NCBI GenBank assembly: GCA_947650285.1
Contig: CANTFL010000579.1
Coordinates: 141,522 to 205,521, forward strand
Length of the DNA: 64,000 nt
Direction of reading: 5' to 3'
Origin: Hyaloperonospora brassicae
Lineage: Eukaryota > Oomycota > Peronosporomycetes > Peronosporales > Peronosporaceae
Both the position numbers and the translations under genes were made by a program. This document shows positions 44,405-57,255 of this stretch, piece by piece. The notes under the pieces are model-generated. The model was not told the DNA's origin. It made no database searches and saw nothing but the letters and a program-made list of their open reading frames with translations. The stretch's first letter is position 1; every line of letters starts with the position of its first letter.

Positions 44405-45896
44405 TGTAATATCCTGCAGATCGGTTATACTCTTTACGGTCTCACAATGGGAGTACTTATTTAGGTTAATTATAGCCCGATCTGGAAACGTGTATACTTG
44501 TGGAGATCCAGGGAGCTATGTGGAGAGTCTTGTGGACCAGATAAACCCTGAAGGGTGTACTGGAGCTCGTAAATGGAACAGAAGAACATCTACTGTAGAA
44601 TTGTACCGTGTCAATCCTCAACAATCGCGACTTTTGGACACCAGATCGGTCATGTTCCATGTTGATTATGGATATATCGTTGATGGAGCTATTGGATCAT
44701 AATAAAGATACTTGGTCGAGGTACCTGATTGATGTCTCAAAAGTTTAGGCCAAAAAGACTAGTGGAAGCTGTGTGATCTGACGTCGCAAAATGACTTTGG
44801 ACACATTTGGCATTTTAGGTCATGTATTGGGTGTTTTAGAGCTGAGAATGGGTATTTGGTATCATCTTTGAGATTTGGGCTACTTTGGTGTCTAGGTACG
44901 ATATCAGGAATATTGGCGATATCTTTGGAGTACATGTCACGAAATTTCGACACGTGTTCAAGGGGACGATCTGGCTTAAAGAAGATTTTGGTTTGGAGAG
45001 GGACCTACGGTTTGGAATAGGCATAAGGATGGGTTGGTTATTAATTTGGTTGGTTAATAAACAAAGTTGAACTCTATTTCTTCTGCTCACGACGCACGTC
45101 CTTCCTTTTTTATCCGGGCAGAATTTCTTTGGCTTCCCCGGCGGCTAAAGGCACGCGTGTTTTAAGGACATTTAAAGACCGATTTTAATTTGTTGGCCAA
45201 GATCGAGAAGAGCGATCCCAGAAGACCTGATCCAAATCGATTAGGCTCTCCCGCTAAACTTAACTGCCAGAATAGCAGCAAACAACGGTAAAGGAAAAGG
45301 ATTTTGGTTACAAGATCAGGAGACGGCTGAAGTGGTCAGAAGATCTGGACAAGGAGTCCGATACGACCGAGCAAGATTGAAGCGATCCACAAGGCATATC
45401 GACCCGTTTCATTTTACCGAAGCGCAGACCCTATCGATTAGACTGCGCAATTCAGAAAAGATTGGCCGACTCTAAGATCAGATCGGACCGATTACAAGGT
45501 AAGGTTGACGCAAGAGTACTATTTGCTGAGTGAAGATTCCTGCACAGCAAAGACCCCGATCCCGAATACAAATTGGGATCGGTGTGAGTCAAGATCAAGA
45601 TCGCGACATCTTCAAATAGTGATCGCCGCGACTCAAGACCTAGATCGCAGAACCCCTGTTCGGGGTGTGAAGATTCCCGAACCGAAAGCGAACTCTCAAC
45701 CCCAAACTCTAGCGAGATCGACATCTCCCAAGGCCATTACAAAGATTTAAAGCCAACTCAATCGACAGGTACACAAGGTGAGCACAAGTCTATACAACAA
45801 GGCACGGATCGGAGTACCCCCTCCGTGAGTCGGCAAGTCTGGGCAAGTGGAAGATCGACCCTCACACATGGGATTTGTGAGATCGACTTCGCCACA
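44405..45896 (+). repeat. E3 5' LTR
   Basis: 1492 bp, TGTAATATCCTGCAG to GACTTCGCCACA. The small open frames inside have no domain and are not genes. Confidence 0.85.
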
Positions 45897-45897
45897 A

Positions 45898-45915
45898 TGG
45901 TGCGCGTGCCCGGAT
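45898..45915 (+). other. E3 primer-binding site
   Basis: TGGTGCGCGTGCCCGGAT starts 1 bp after the LTR. Its complement reads as a plausible tRNA 3' end (T-stem CCGGG, acceptor strand, then CCA). The tRNA identity needs a search. Confidence 0.7.
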
Positions 45916-46513
45916 CTTCTGAGGTCTCCGGATTTCACCGTGAGTCCACTGGCGAAGATGTCAAGATCAAGCAAGAACCTGGGCTTGAAGTGTCAGCGAC
46001 AGAGGGATCGACGCAGGCAGGCAGAAGCGTGAGATCCCCGATTATTAGAGTTTTGGGAGGGACTCTGATGAAATGAAAATGAAGGAGAAATATCAAGAGA
46101 TTGATCTGGGAGATAAACCTCAAGTCCATGCTAGGGTCTATTCGAAGGCCACCGCAGATCGCTCTGCAAAGAGCGGTCTGCTAGATGAAAATCCAATGGT
46201 GAAAACCAAACCGGCGAAAGCCAAACCCTGTTTCCTCGTCGACAGGTCACCTGACTGTAAGCCGAGGAAGGCGATCGCGAAATCGGCCACACCGGGACGG
46301 ACCAAGACGAGAACGCTGGGATCGGAAGGCAAAGATCACCATATCGACCAGACCGTGGAATCGAAGATCAGAGTCAAATAGGGATACGACTAAGAACTCG
46401 ACGAGATCGCGATGTCTAAGACAGAATATGACCCAGTGAAGACCGCGACCATGGAGACTGAAAAGGCGAACGAGGTGTGAGAGCGTGCGAAATGGCAGTG
46501 CTATTATAATTAC

Positions 46514-48300
46514 TTGAATACACTGCCGAAGACAGATCCAGTGCATAAGATATTACCGTCCAAGTTGATCGGTCCTCTGGATAAGCCGATCTTGATTTTG
46601 CCGCCCGTGACTAGCAAACTCGGCGCGATCAATGCGATTTTGCAGATGTTTAATGACACGGGCTTTTGCTCTAATGTTTTTGAGGGAGATGATCTGATTG
46701 GATGGAGCGTGGAAAAGTTGAAGAACGCAGTAAGTGAGTTCGTGGAGGTCATGATACTCCTGGAGGGTAAGACCACTACTCCTAACGACACGATCGCTAT
46801 ACCCTCGGATTCACCTCGGAAGCACCTCTCAGGATCGCCCCACTATGCCTCGGCTGACTCCGAGATTGAGTCAGATGGGTCCATCAGAATTCGTCGGATG
46901 TCTCTGAGACTATCAGGAGGATCCTTTTTATATTAAAATATCGACAAGGCCAATATCGACGCCATTAAGGAACAAGCCAAGATCGACATACAACCAAGAT
47001 CGGCCGGTGCACCTACTGGGCTGAGAGATCAAGAAGTGGACGATCTAAGTCGGTTCTTCAATACAGTGATGAAGAAGTACGAGGCGGATTAACGGACAGC
47101 TCAACGCATGAACCGACAGCCAAATTATCACTTGGATCACCGTACTGTTATCACAACTTCTCAAGAAAACCACGACATGCCGTATGTGTATATGGAATCG
47201 GTGGGGTCTAAAACTTACATCCAGATCCATCAGAAGGCGGAGTACGATCCGTAAGATCTATGGATGGCCGAACCACGGCGACCTCAAGTAGCCACGACCG
47301 GTATGACTACTGGGGCCAGTTCCGTCACTAAGAGGATCAGAATCTCAGCGATTATCGATCCGAATAAATTCTCGGGGAAATATCGGGAAGCAGATAGAGC
47401 GTGAATTTGAATAAGCTAAGTTAAATCATCGTTCCTCCAGGACCAAGCGCCGGAAGAAGAGAAGTGTTCAGTCTTTGGCGATCTAATGGTGGACCCATCC
47501 CGCTACTGGTACCGTCAGCTGGCACGATCGACGAGATTCAAGTTGAAAGATCTGATGAACAGCTTCCTTGTGGAATATGCGGGACACGGGATGTCAGCGA
47601 GCCGGCAATATTACCACGCGAAGAAGAGATCGGAAAAATATCCCCTGAAATACTTATATCGGCTTTAAGTGATGGGAATGCAGGCGAATATACCGGTGAT
47701 GACAGGATTGCCACATGCACGCAAGGAACATGTCAACCATTTCATTGACACTTTGGATGACCCCGATCTCTCCAATTGATTGCTATTGCGAAATGTAGAA
47801 GATGTTGAAGCCATGCACAAGATACTGCATGGATACCAACGAGGGAGATCGCGTTAAGAGAAAGTGATGATGAGATCGTCCAAATTCATACAGAAAGAAG
47901 CACCCGGTCCAGTGTCATCTAAGCACGCACGGGCGGTGAAAATGATCCGTACCGAGGACGTCAGCAGCGAGTCAGAGTCAGACACCTATGAATCGGAATC
48001 AGAAAATCGTTTGAGATCGATTTATATGGTCGCTACAACGGATCAACGCAAACCAACCAGCGACACTTTAGCAATCATGGGATAGGCGGGTCAGAATACT
48101 CCTCAAGACTACCAAGGTCACAGTAAGCCACTAAAACCGTGTACTCATTTCGGATCGACCATGCATGGAGATCTCGGTTGCTGGAAGCGGCTCACTTGCC
48201 AGAAGTATGGGCGTTAAGGACACCCCTCAGACAATTGTTTTTTTCGTGTGTCGCGCCTGTGGCGAGATGAATGATCCGGTGAAGTGTCCCATGGAGGAGT
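46514..48300 (+). pseudogene. E3 gag
   Basis: An N-terminal frame at 46514-46936 (140 codons, ends in polar Ser/Arg stretch), then the gag core in broken frames around 47,340-47,860: IIDPNKFSGKYREADRA, SSFLQDQAPEEEKCSVFGDL, SRYWYRQLARSTRFKLKDL, then HVNHFIDTLDDPDLSN. An acidic stretch near 47,960-48,010 (SSESESDTYESESENR) and a degraded zinc-knuckle region near 48,140-48,295 (CTHFGSTMHGDLGCWKRLTC) follow. Knuckle cysteines are partly lost. Confidence 0.75.
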
Positions 48301-48487
48301 TATAAAACATGATACACCAGTGGTACGTCTTAAACAAGCATAGGGGGGATGTTGCCAGAGAAGGCCGAGAAGATGTTAAACTAGGTCGCTCGCCAGGTTC
48401 GAATCTGGTACGAGCCGAGCGTTCTAGGCTCTGCACAATCGCATACGTGAAAAGAAGACAGATCGCGAGAGTAAGCAGAATACAGAC

Positions 48488-49006
48488 ATGGAACCAAATA
48501 TATCTCGTTCGAAGTCTAAACGTGTTTCCTCGGTCTCCAGTCTGAACAGGATCGACGAGTACTCCCGGTCTGAACCAACTATGGAGATCGAACTCGCTTA
48601 TGGTGAATCTCTCGGTTACTGGAAGCATTACTTGCCTGGGAAGTGGTTTAAGCAGGCGAAGGCTGTCGGCAAGATCAACAACGTGAAAGCGACTCTGCTA
48701 TTTGATTCTGGTGCTGAAGTGTCGATTATTGACACCATCTTTTCTCGTAAGGTCGGTTGTTATATTGACTTAAGTCAACAACAAGAATGTATCGGGATCG
48801 GAGAAACTCCGTGCATGACGATGGGACGTACCAATGTCAAGTTAGCCCTTGCGGGATCGCCGGTATATTATTTCAATGTGTGGGTAGGCGATCAAGCGGG
48901 ACAAGTTGCGATTTCGGGAATCGTCTTTATGGTACCTGCCGGGGTGCGGCTCGATCTGGATGACGCTGCGTTATGTCTACCAGAGAAAGTCCGTATCACC
49001 TCGTAG
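48488..49006 (+). pseudogene. E3 aspartic protease
   Basis: 172 codons open. LLFDSGAEVSIID with the active Asp near residue 73, and a C-terminal half GIVFMVPAGVRLDLDDAALC typical of this gypsy family. Active-site residues look intact, so this is the best-preserved domain of E3; it is called pseudogene because the polyprotein it belongs to is broken on both sides. Confidence 0.8.
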
Positions 49007-49433
49007 GACGTCGTCCTGCGTACGGATAGAATGTACATAATGTAACGGCAAATGACCAACACAAAGTGATCGCGGTCGGGGAGTCAAGAGAAGTGAAAAT
49101 TGGGATCGGTGGGGCCAAGATGAAGTTGTGGGTCACTAGAGGACCAGATTGGGTACCCACGGTGATCTCAGGGTTGGGTAAGACAAAATATCTGCAGATG
49201 GCCAATATTGGCGATCGCGAGATCATACTGCCTACCCACGCTATATTAGGCGTATGTATGGTAGACGATAGATACCACTGACTCAAGGCTTTGTGTAGGT
49301 TAAATCGGGGAAGTACAAAGAGTGGCAAACTCTGTCGTATGAGGCTACGACGGCGGATCGCGTGAATGAACTTCCAGAGGAGCAGATCGGATCGTTGGTA
49401 GATCGCCTTTGATACGTCGTCCCTAACCGTATC

Positions 49434-50875
49434 ATGAAGCGACCGTCCGATCCGCTAGAAGATATAACTCCAGCGGTCTTTATGGTAACGCGACAGGCCG
49501 GGAACGAGAATTTGCAAAGGGTAGATACCGTTGTTACGGGGGAAGGAAGGATCAACAAAGTTGGATCGACCTCACAGGATGAAGTAAATCAATCGTCTAT
49601 GATTAACGACCACGGGATCGGAACTCAGTGTGCAACGAAAGGGGATCCTGAGATCGAACAAGGAGATCACGGTAGTAAACTGTCTCTATTGGACGCCGAT
49701 CCGACAAATAAACGATTGGAAATCAACCAGTCCGAGGAGAAGAAAGAGTCTGAGTGGGAGAGGTCGTCCAAGATCGACGAAACTACAATCGCAGAAGCAC
49801 CAGTCTACTATCACGAGAGTGGAGATTTGTTTGCTGAAGATACCGAACTTCACATGGCGGTGTTGCCAGAGATGTAGACAACTACGGAAGAAATTACGAT
49901 TGATGACATTCAGATGGGCGATCCCAACGTCCCTCTTACTACATATCAACAAAAGCTCAAATCGTTGATTTGGGAGAGCCGTCGCCTTCTTATAGGGAAG
50001 GGACATGCGCTACCGCCAGCAGCACGAGGGGCGATTTGTAATATCGATGTCGGTGGGGCCTCACCGATAGCACAAAGAGTCCGTCGGGTCGCGCCCATAT
50101 ATCGGGAGAAGTTGTAGGAGATAATTAAAGGGTTACTAGTAGCCAGGAACATTCAGCCATCCACGTCGCCTTGGGTGTCTCCGATAGTGGTGATCATCAA
50201 GAAGAATGGAGTGGATATTCGCCTTTGTATTAATTATCGAAGAGTGAATCAGCTGACGCGACTGATGGTTTACCCCAAGCCGCTGATCAGCGATCTGCTG
50301 GAAGATATGGATAAATCTCTATGATACTGTTTGTTAGATATGGCCAGTGAATTTTGGGTCATTGAAATGACCGAGCGAGCAAACTGATATCAGCATTTGT
50401 CACGCCGTTCGGACTTTTCGAGTGGCTACAAATGCCCTTTGGACTTAAGAACGCGCCCCAGATCTACCAACTTCTTGTTGACAATGCGCTGTATAGGTAT
50501 CTCAAGATAGGCCAACGTTCAGCTTCTGATGGTACGATCGATGAATTCAAAGATGATGAACCTGAGACAGATCGACGACCCTCTATACTGGGAAGGCGAT
50601 CTTATATTGACGATATTCTCATACCAGCCGCGTCATGGAAATCTCTATACGCAAAAGTGGAACGACTGTTGGAAACTTGCGATAAGTGGAATCTGTCCAT
50701 CAGTCTTACGCAGCGTTTTTGGGGGTGCCGTAAGGTCGATCATTTGGGACATTGAGTGTCAATGGACGATCTAGAGGCTCTACCAAAGAATTTAAATCGT
50801 TGGTCAACATCCCGTTCCCTATCACGCTGCGATCTATGCAATCTTTTCTCTGAAGCTTAAATTACTACCGCCGTT
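49434..50875 (+). pseudogene. E3 protease-RT linker and reverse transcriptase
   Basis: The linker (49434-49877, acidic) ends YYHESGDLFAED. RT blocks in order: VRRVAPIYREKL, then after a stop SPWVSPIVVIIKKNGVDIRL, NYRRVNQLTRLMVYPKPLIS, MPFGLKNAPQIYQLLVD from 50432, SYIDDILIPAASWKSLYAKV (Y-I-D-D active site near 50,600-50,611) and CDKWNLSISLTQRFWGCRKV. An acidic insert with DEPETDRRPS precedes the active site. Several stops and frameshifts. Confidence 0.82.
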
Positions 50876-50961
50876 CATTGAGGATATTGCGTTATATGCC
50901 GCTGTCTGTACAAGTTAAGGAAATCAGATTTTTTTGACATCGGTCGAGCTCAGCTTGCATC

Positions 50962-51743
50962 ATGAGATGGATGGTCGAACGATTATCGATGGAAGGAGAT
51001 GAGGTTGCTTTCACTATGCTGAAAGCTAAGATAGCTACAGCCTTTATGCTTAAACATTTCGACCCAGATCGACCTCTCGTGATCGTCATCTACGCTAGTA
51101 AGTGGGCTGTCTCAGCGGCCCTGATTCAGGCGTATGACGGTGTGTATCATCCGGTGGTGTTCACTGGCCGCACCTTGAAGCCCAATGAGCTTAACTACGG
51201 GGAGGTGGAAAAGGAAGTGCTGGCGTTACTTCGTGTTTTGGACGTATGCTACACTACACCAGCCTCACGGAAGATCAATGTGCTAACCTACACTCTACGT
51301 TAGCGTGGTTGATGCAATCTCGTGGGCTGAACGGTAAATTAGGACGGTGGGCTGCTTTGCTGTCAAACTGGACTATGGAGGTGCAGAAATTCGAAAAAGG
51401 AGAGGAAGAGATCTTGGGTATGTTAGCAGCGAATATCACTCCGGGAAAGAAAGTGGAAGAGATGCTGATCGCAATCTTCTCGAGAAAGGACTGTAGACTC
51501 AAGACATCAACGCCACCTCCAACGGTGGAAGCGGATGCGGAACTGCTAGTGGCTAGTTTCGATGGATTGGCGATGATAAAGAAGAAAGGAGGTTCAGACA
51601 GTGCTGTGATATGGAGGTTGCCTGAGTGGACGATCGTAGCGGCGGAGTCTAGATATGATCACGACCTGACCTTGAACGAAGCTGAGTATAATGACTTGCT
51701 ATTATGCTTCGAGTTGCTCGCCGATCTGTACAGGGGCGAGTAA
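50962..51743 (+). pseudogene. E3 RNase H and connection
   Basis: 50962-51303 encodes FTMLKAKIATAFMLKHFDPD, YASKWAVSAALIQAYDGVYH, VVFTGRTLKPNELNYGEVEK and EVLALLRVLD (the usual DASKWA Asp is Tyr-containing here). A shifted frame from 51246 continues with STLAWLMQSRGLNGKLGRWA, LSNWTMEVQKFEKGEEEILG and a second RNase H-like piece ending SRYDHDLTLNEAEYNDLLL. Confidence 0.8.
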
Positions 51744-52099
51744 TAATTTGTGGAGACTCCGATTTGGTGATATGACAGATGCGCGGTGAGATCGACTGCA
51801 AGGCACCGGGTATTCAACTTTGGTGGCATAAAGCGTTGGAGAAATTGAGGTCCTGGCCAAGTCATGAGTTCCTGCACATGAAGCGAGAATATAACCAAAG
51901 CGCGGATTGACCAGCCAGCACAGCATTGCATAACGAAGAAGAAATAACTCTAGTAGCCGAAGAAGTCGGGCGAGATCTGAATACTTTGAACTGTCTAGAT
52001 GAGCTGCTGAAGCCAAACAGTCTGGTAATCTAGCTCGAATAACTGCGATCACGAGATAAGCCAGGAGGATAAGCCATCAGCCCGGAGTGATACAGGAGG

Positions 52100-53286
52100 C
52101 AACTGTTCAGAGGATTTTGATTCGGCGAATTGGTCAAGCTCAAAATGAAGAGCATTGTATTGTCAATTTTAAGAATTATCGAAATGGCGATATATCTAGC
52201 CTGGACGCAGGATATGCAAAGATGTGCGCAAATTGAGCGCCAGAGTACGAGATCGATGAGAACGATTTGTTGCTTTTCTGCCCCAAGGCGAAAAAAGAAT
52301 CATGAGGTCGCAATGGTTTGGTGCGTCTGGTTCCCCAAGAGACTTTGCAACAGGATTTTTGCACCATTATCACGTTAGTCTGGAAGGAGGCCATTAGAGT
52401 ATTGGCAGGACTTATCGGAGGATCATTTCGCGGTTCCATTGGATAGAGTTGCATCGTAGTGTACAACGATATATGGGTGAATGTACAGATTGTGCGACTG
52501 GAAAGGGATGTCCCAAGATTCACGAGAGATCGCCGGATAATATGCAAGCAACCTACTTATTCCAGATCATTGCAATGGATCATATCCCGTTGCTTCCTAA
52601 ATCGTTCAAAGGGAACACGGAACTGTTCATCTGGCTGGATCTCTTCTCGGGGTATGTAATCGCAAAAGCTAGCTCATCACGAACAGCACAAACGATCGCA
52701 GAAAATTACGGAGAATGTGTGTTTCGACGCTTCGAAGCTAGCGAGGCTATCAGACACGATCGGGAACCTGGATTTATGTCCAATTTCTTCTGAGCCTTCA
52801 GTCAGATCGTAGGATATAAACAACGTGCTACTATGGCCTACCGTACAAAGCAAATGAAACGGTCGAGCGAATTGTGCAATCCATGACGCGGTCGCTCAAG
52901 GTTTATGTTGCCGATGTCAACCAACAGGACTAGGATGAGTATGCTGAACGGCTCACATTCGAAATTAACACCGCAAAAAATCGGATCCAGGGGATATACC
53001 CCCATTCTATTTGATTTATGGGTGGGATCCAAGATCAACGTTGGAGGCTACGTTGTCAGTGGGAAACACGAGAACACGAGATAGCGATCCAAAGAGGTGG
53101 AGATACAGAATCCAAAGACAATATAAGCGAGATCGATCTACGGTGAACGATCATTTACGAGCTGCGATCCAAGAAAGAGCAGGTAGACACAATGAAGACC
53201 TGGAGCATCATGAAGTCGAAGTAAGGACACAAGTATGACTATACTTAGATGGAGTCAAGGAAGGATATGCGAAGAAGCTAGCACAT
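52100..53286 (+). pseudogene. E3 integrase
   Basis: 52449-52793 encodes YMGECTDCATGKG (end of the HHCC finger), IAMDHIPLLPKSFKGNTELF (first Asp), WLDLFSGYVIAKASSSRTAQ and FEASEAIRHDREPGFMSNFF (second Asp, H-D-R-E-P-G). The catalytic Glu region is frameshifted near 52,840-52,880. IYGWDPRSTLEATLSVGN and a basic stretch follow to 53,230. Confidence 0.8.
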
Positions 53287-53811
53287 ATGTGGCATGGGCC
53301 ATTCCGGGTTGCGGATATGTGCGGAGATCACGTTGTGAAATTGGAGATCGCAGGGACTTCAAATCGACTGATTTTGATTGTACATCTATCAAAGCTGAAG
53401 AGAGTGAAGACGTTCCCCGAGCGGCCGAAAGACCAGCTTACGTTGAATGAGGCCGATCGCTTGGATTTTAATGAAGTTCTGCTACCAGAAGATAGTTGCG
53501 AAAGAGATCTTTAGGAGGAAGAATATGAAGTAAAAGAAATATTGGACATGCGATCTGGTCGGGAAACTCGCTATGAGCGAGTGCATCGACAGTTTCTGTT
53601 GAGATGTAAGGGACATCCCGATCTGAGCTGGGTGGACGAGGCCGATCTGAGTTGTGGAGCGATCTTGCTAGAGTTTAATCGGAGCCGAGTGAGCCGGAAC
53701 CGTTTCGATAAGATGCAGTTTCACGAAAGCAAGTTCGACGAGCTTAAACGGTCTGGGCAGCAATGCTGGGAGGCAGAGTATGCGGATGGATCGGGTGGCA
53801 AGGTGTGCTAG
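53287..53811 (+). pseudogene. E3 integrase C-terminus and chromodomain-like end of pol
   Basis: WHGPFRVADMCGDHVVKLEI and VHLSKLKRVKTFPERP, DFNEVLLPEDSCERDL (stop TAG), then in the same frame EYEVKEILDMRSGRETRYER, VHRQFLLRCKGHPDLSWVDE, ADLSCGAILLEFNRSRVSRN. The second part has the layout of a chromodomain (V.KILDMR, FLLRCKG, LSWVDEADL), with Cys where a Trp is normal. Confidence 0.78.
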
Positions 53812-53935
53812 GAGGTTATACATGCTGATGGATGGAGCTACATGTGTGAGTATGGCGACAGTCAAATGAATTACCTTACTGGATGATGTGGGTTAATGGA
53901 GGATCGAAGTTTTGGAAGTTAAAAAGAATGAATTA

Positions 53936-56440
53936 CTAATGAATACGAGGAAAACAATACACAATTACGAAATACGATCGGGCTCGGACATCAATCTTGG
54001 ACTTAGATGATGGAGCAGGCTTGAACTTGTCCTGTAGACGAGAGATCCGCGATCCAGAGTGATCCCAATACACGTTGCGGAACTGGTAACGCCATGGATC
54101 CTCGTGGTCTGCCGTGTCCAACGCTTCTAACAAGTCGACTGGGTCGCCAGAGTGCCCCAAGCCTGGATACCAAACTCGTTCTTCATAAAGGCGCGGGCAA
54201 TGGAGAAGGACAGGATCCACCAAGATATCAAGGTCGCAGTGACGAGCAACCATGCCGCTGAGTATTATCTTCAAGAAGCTCTTCCAACGCGCTCTATAGC
54301 GCGATCGGCGCTGTTTTCATTAACGCCAAAACGCTTGCATGGACCTTTCAGATCGTCGTTGAGCCGGAGAGATCGGGAAGGCATGGGTGAATTCCCACAG
54401 AGATTGTCGATGAGTGGACTCAAGCTCCAGGTAGCGAGTCATATGTCGCGATACCATTCGGTCATGGAGAACGATATTGGGTTCATAGGGATTACGACAT
54501 GATCCCAAGGGGATGTATCAAACAGAGTCTCGATGTGTTGCCGCGAGATCATCCCAGATGCTTAAATTTCCGTGGGCGGAGCCCGTCCGTGAGTGTGAAA
54601 GGGAAATCAATAGTGCTTGGGCTTAAAGTAATGGTGGAACAGCAGCTCGATGGACATAGTCCTCACACAAACCATCGCGATCCGTGAAACTGACCAAGGA
54701 GCGATCTCGGCAGCGATCCGGTGAAACGGTGCCTGATAATTTGGAATCCTTCGATCTTGTGGTTGCAGGAGTGGCGAAAGATTGTCGAAAATAAGAGGAG
54801 CGAGGACTCTGTAATCCACTTGGCGCGCCGGTATGACGATACTGCAGTCGCTGTCGGAAAAATGGCGGCTGAAAGTGCGGTGGTTCGCGAGGAAAATTAA
54901 CCGAAGCGATATCGCTGAGTGTTTCTTCCGGCAATGACACATTTACATCTCCAGAGGCATCATCCTCCTCATTGCCATTCGCGAGGGCAGTCGTGGCCTT
55001 AGTATTCGAGTAGGAGAGATAAAGAGGCTCTGGATCGCTTGGTGGGGGCGGTCGCACAAGTTCCTCGTCAATTGCGGTTGTCACGGACGAATGGTAATCA
55101 GTCGGACCAGCCTGGGAGGGGTCGGGTGTGGCGGATTGGGTATCCGATCTCGTCTGACGACGAGCGGCCGATCTTGATTGAGACAACACGGATAAAGTTA
55201 AATATTCCGAGCTTGAGGCAGACTCGGACGATTTCCCACTGCCCGATCCGGTCCCAGAATCCGAGGAAGGAGACGAAGGAGTCGAAGACTCAGGTGTGGG
55301 CGCAGAGAAGGTCAATTTTGGGAGTATCTTGGAAGTTGTGTAGGGGCTTAATGATGTTACGCGAGAGCCTGATCGGATGGCGAGAAAATTCCCGGACTGG
55401 GACCTCGGTGGAATGCGCTGACGCTTGGCTGGTAGGGCAGACGATCTCGGGCGAGATTTACGGGCAGGAGACCGCGGCCTCTGGGCAAAGGAAGATGGTA
55501 CCGATCTGGCCGGAGTAGTACTCTTGGAGGTTTGCCGAGTAGGTGACGCAGGTGACTGGGACCCGAGTAAGGCACTATTGATGGTGTAGAAGATTCCGAT
55601 GTTCTGCTATAGCCCGATCCCGATCTTGCTCTGCCACCTTCAACTGGTCTTATCATAAAGATGCTCCGCTAACTGACGACGGAGGTTAACATTCTCCACT
55701 TGTGAATGTGTCAGCTGACCTTCCAAAGGAGTTAAATAGTCCATCTGCTGTATGAGATCGCTGATCGAAGTCAAGCCTTGAGCGATTTCCGCTTAAGACC
55801 GATCCGATTCCTCCTTCAACTGCAAAACCTCCCTTTTGAGGAAAGAATTGTCGGACGACAGTTGGTCACGCTACGGTCGGAGAAGACCGCGCTCGAATTG
55901 GATCGAATGGATCTAAATTAACAAGGTTTTTACCCGTTGTTCCAAGTTGCCTCGATCCTCATCGTTGACGCGTAAAATTCCGGGTAGCCAAAGGATCTGC
56001 GCTGATTGAACTCGATGCGCTCGCAAAGCTCGTCTACAGTCGCTCAATAAATGCACTGCGTTGACGGCGCGACCTTGAATTAAATAATATCGACGCTGGA
56101 TGAAGGATACAAATGCGGCGGCTGATCTATACAGATAATCGATCTCGTCTTGCAAGCGGTCTCCCCGCGCAATAACCTCTCGGTACGACTGCTATAGCGC
56201 TTGAATGGTATCTGCTTGGCTGCAGAATGTGTCCTCGCGATCCCATAAATAGGAGATCGTAGCCAACATGGAACGAACGTCGTCTATAGAAACTATTCGA
56301 ACGTTACCGGTGATGTTCACGGTTGAAGCGAACCAACCGCGAGACGCACTGGTGGCCAGGGTGTCGGAATTAAACGCATCAAGGATCGCTGGCGATGTGG
56401 GAAGCGAGATCGGCTCAGGCAGACGGTCTGACGATACCAT
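53936..56440 (-). pseudogene. E3 antisense coding-like region
   Basis: Against gag-pol, most of 2.5 kb reads in one minus frame with only scattered stops. From right to left: 56440-56192 (LPEPISLPTSPAILDAFNSD ... SMLATISYLWDRED), 56155-55913 (EIDYLYRSAAAFVSFIQRRY ... NLEQRVKTLL), a coiled-coil-like part near 55,870-55,640 (SSDNSFLKREVLQLKEESDR, then THSQVENVNLRRQLAEHLYD), a Ser/Arg/Pro-rich part, 55315-54623 (230 codons, Ser-rich, acidic), and 54274-53936 ending near DPWRYQFRNVYWDHSGSRIS with RLQDKFKP. No known domain recognised. It occupies the same place as the E1/E2 antisense gene but has a different composition; a weak resemblance of the W..F..NV.....RL..KF segment may be chance. Confidence 0.5.
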
Positions 56441-57255
56441 GATGATCGATATCTATTCGGCCGGTTCAGGGTGGCTTGGAGACCCGAGTTGATCTGGGGC
56501 CGGGGCAGTATGCCTTCCATGAGCGAGCATTCCAGCCGGCGAGTCTAGGCCTAGAAACAGAGACCCCGCCGGTCGTCGGTCTGGTCATCCCATGGGGATG
56601 GGTGGCGATTCGGCCGGATCGAGATGTCCTGGGGACCCCGGCCGATCCGGCACAATCGGAATATGCTCCCCTTGATCGGACAATCTGGGTGACAGATCGC
56701 AATTCGGAGACAGAAGCACAATCGAAAATTGCGAGGGAACTGGCGAGGTGGGGGAGCGCGTAGGAGATGTTATGGAGCCAACTTGAGTGTTTGGAACGAA
56801 GTTGATATGTTATTGAACTGAAGCCGATTGCTGCCCAAAGGACTTCAGTACAGAGAGCGGTTGTGGTATAGTCATGGATCAAATGATGGGACTTGGATCG
56901 GTGACCACTCAGTTGGGGTGTCACCTACTGGTGGAAAATGATGCCAAGGGACCTAGCGATCCAATAAGGAGATGGAAAGTCATCTCAACGGGGACCGGAT
57001 ATCCGATCCAACCGTCGCCAGACTGATGGATATGGAACGACAGGGGACAGAGCGATCTGGGACAAGACGACAAATAGAACGATTTCCATGGAGCGATCTG
57101 GGGCGAGTAAGTGGGACGAAGTCATATAATTTACCTGAGTATTGGTCAAGTAGAAGGATACGTATAGCAACGGTCGTGGATATTGTGGCCAAATCATTAT
57201 GGAAAGATGCATTTGGGACAAGGTGATGCGATGCGATATGACTCTGGGACAAAGG
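56441..57255 (+). other. E3 3' interior tail with purine tract
   Basis: No gene recognised. 56,885-57,255 is repeated at 43,926-44,404. It ends with GGGACAAAGG directly before the 3' LTR, the likely polypurine tract (one pyrimidine). The plus-strand frame 56476-56763 reads Pro-rich sequence without a domain. Confidence 0.55.

Noticed and set aside
44490..44702. Open frames inside the E3 LTRs
   Set aside because: They are short, differ between the two LTR copies and show no domain.
54039..54274. Homology between the E3 antisense end (W..F..NV...RL..KF) and the E1/E2 antisense core
   Set aside because: Only a handful of spaced residues agree and the order of segments differs; it may be chance and was not used as evidence.
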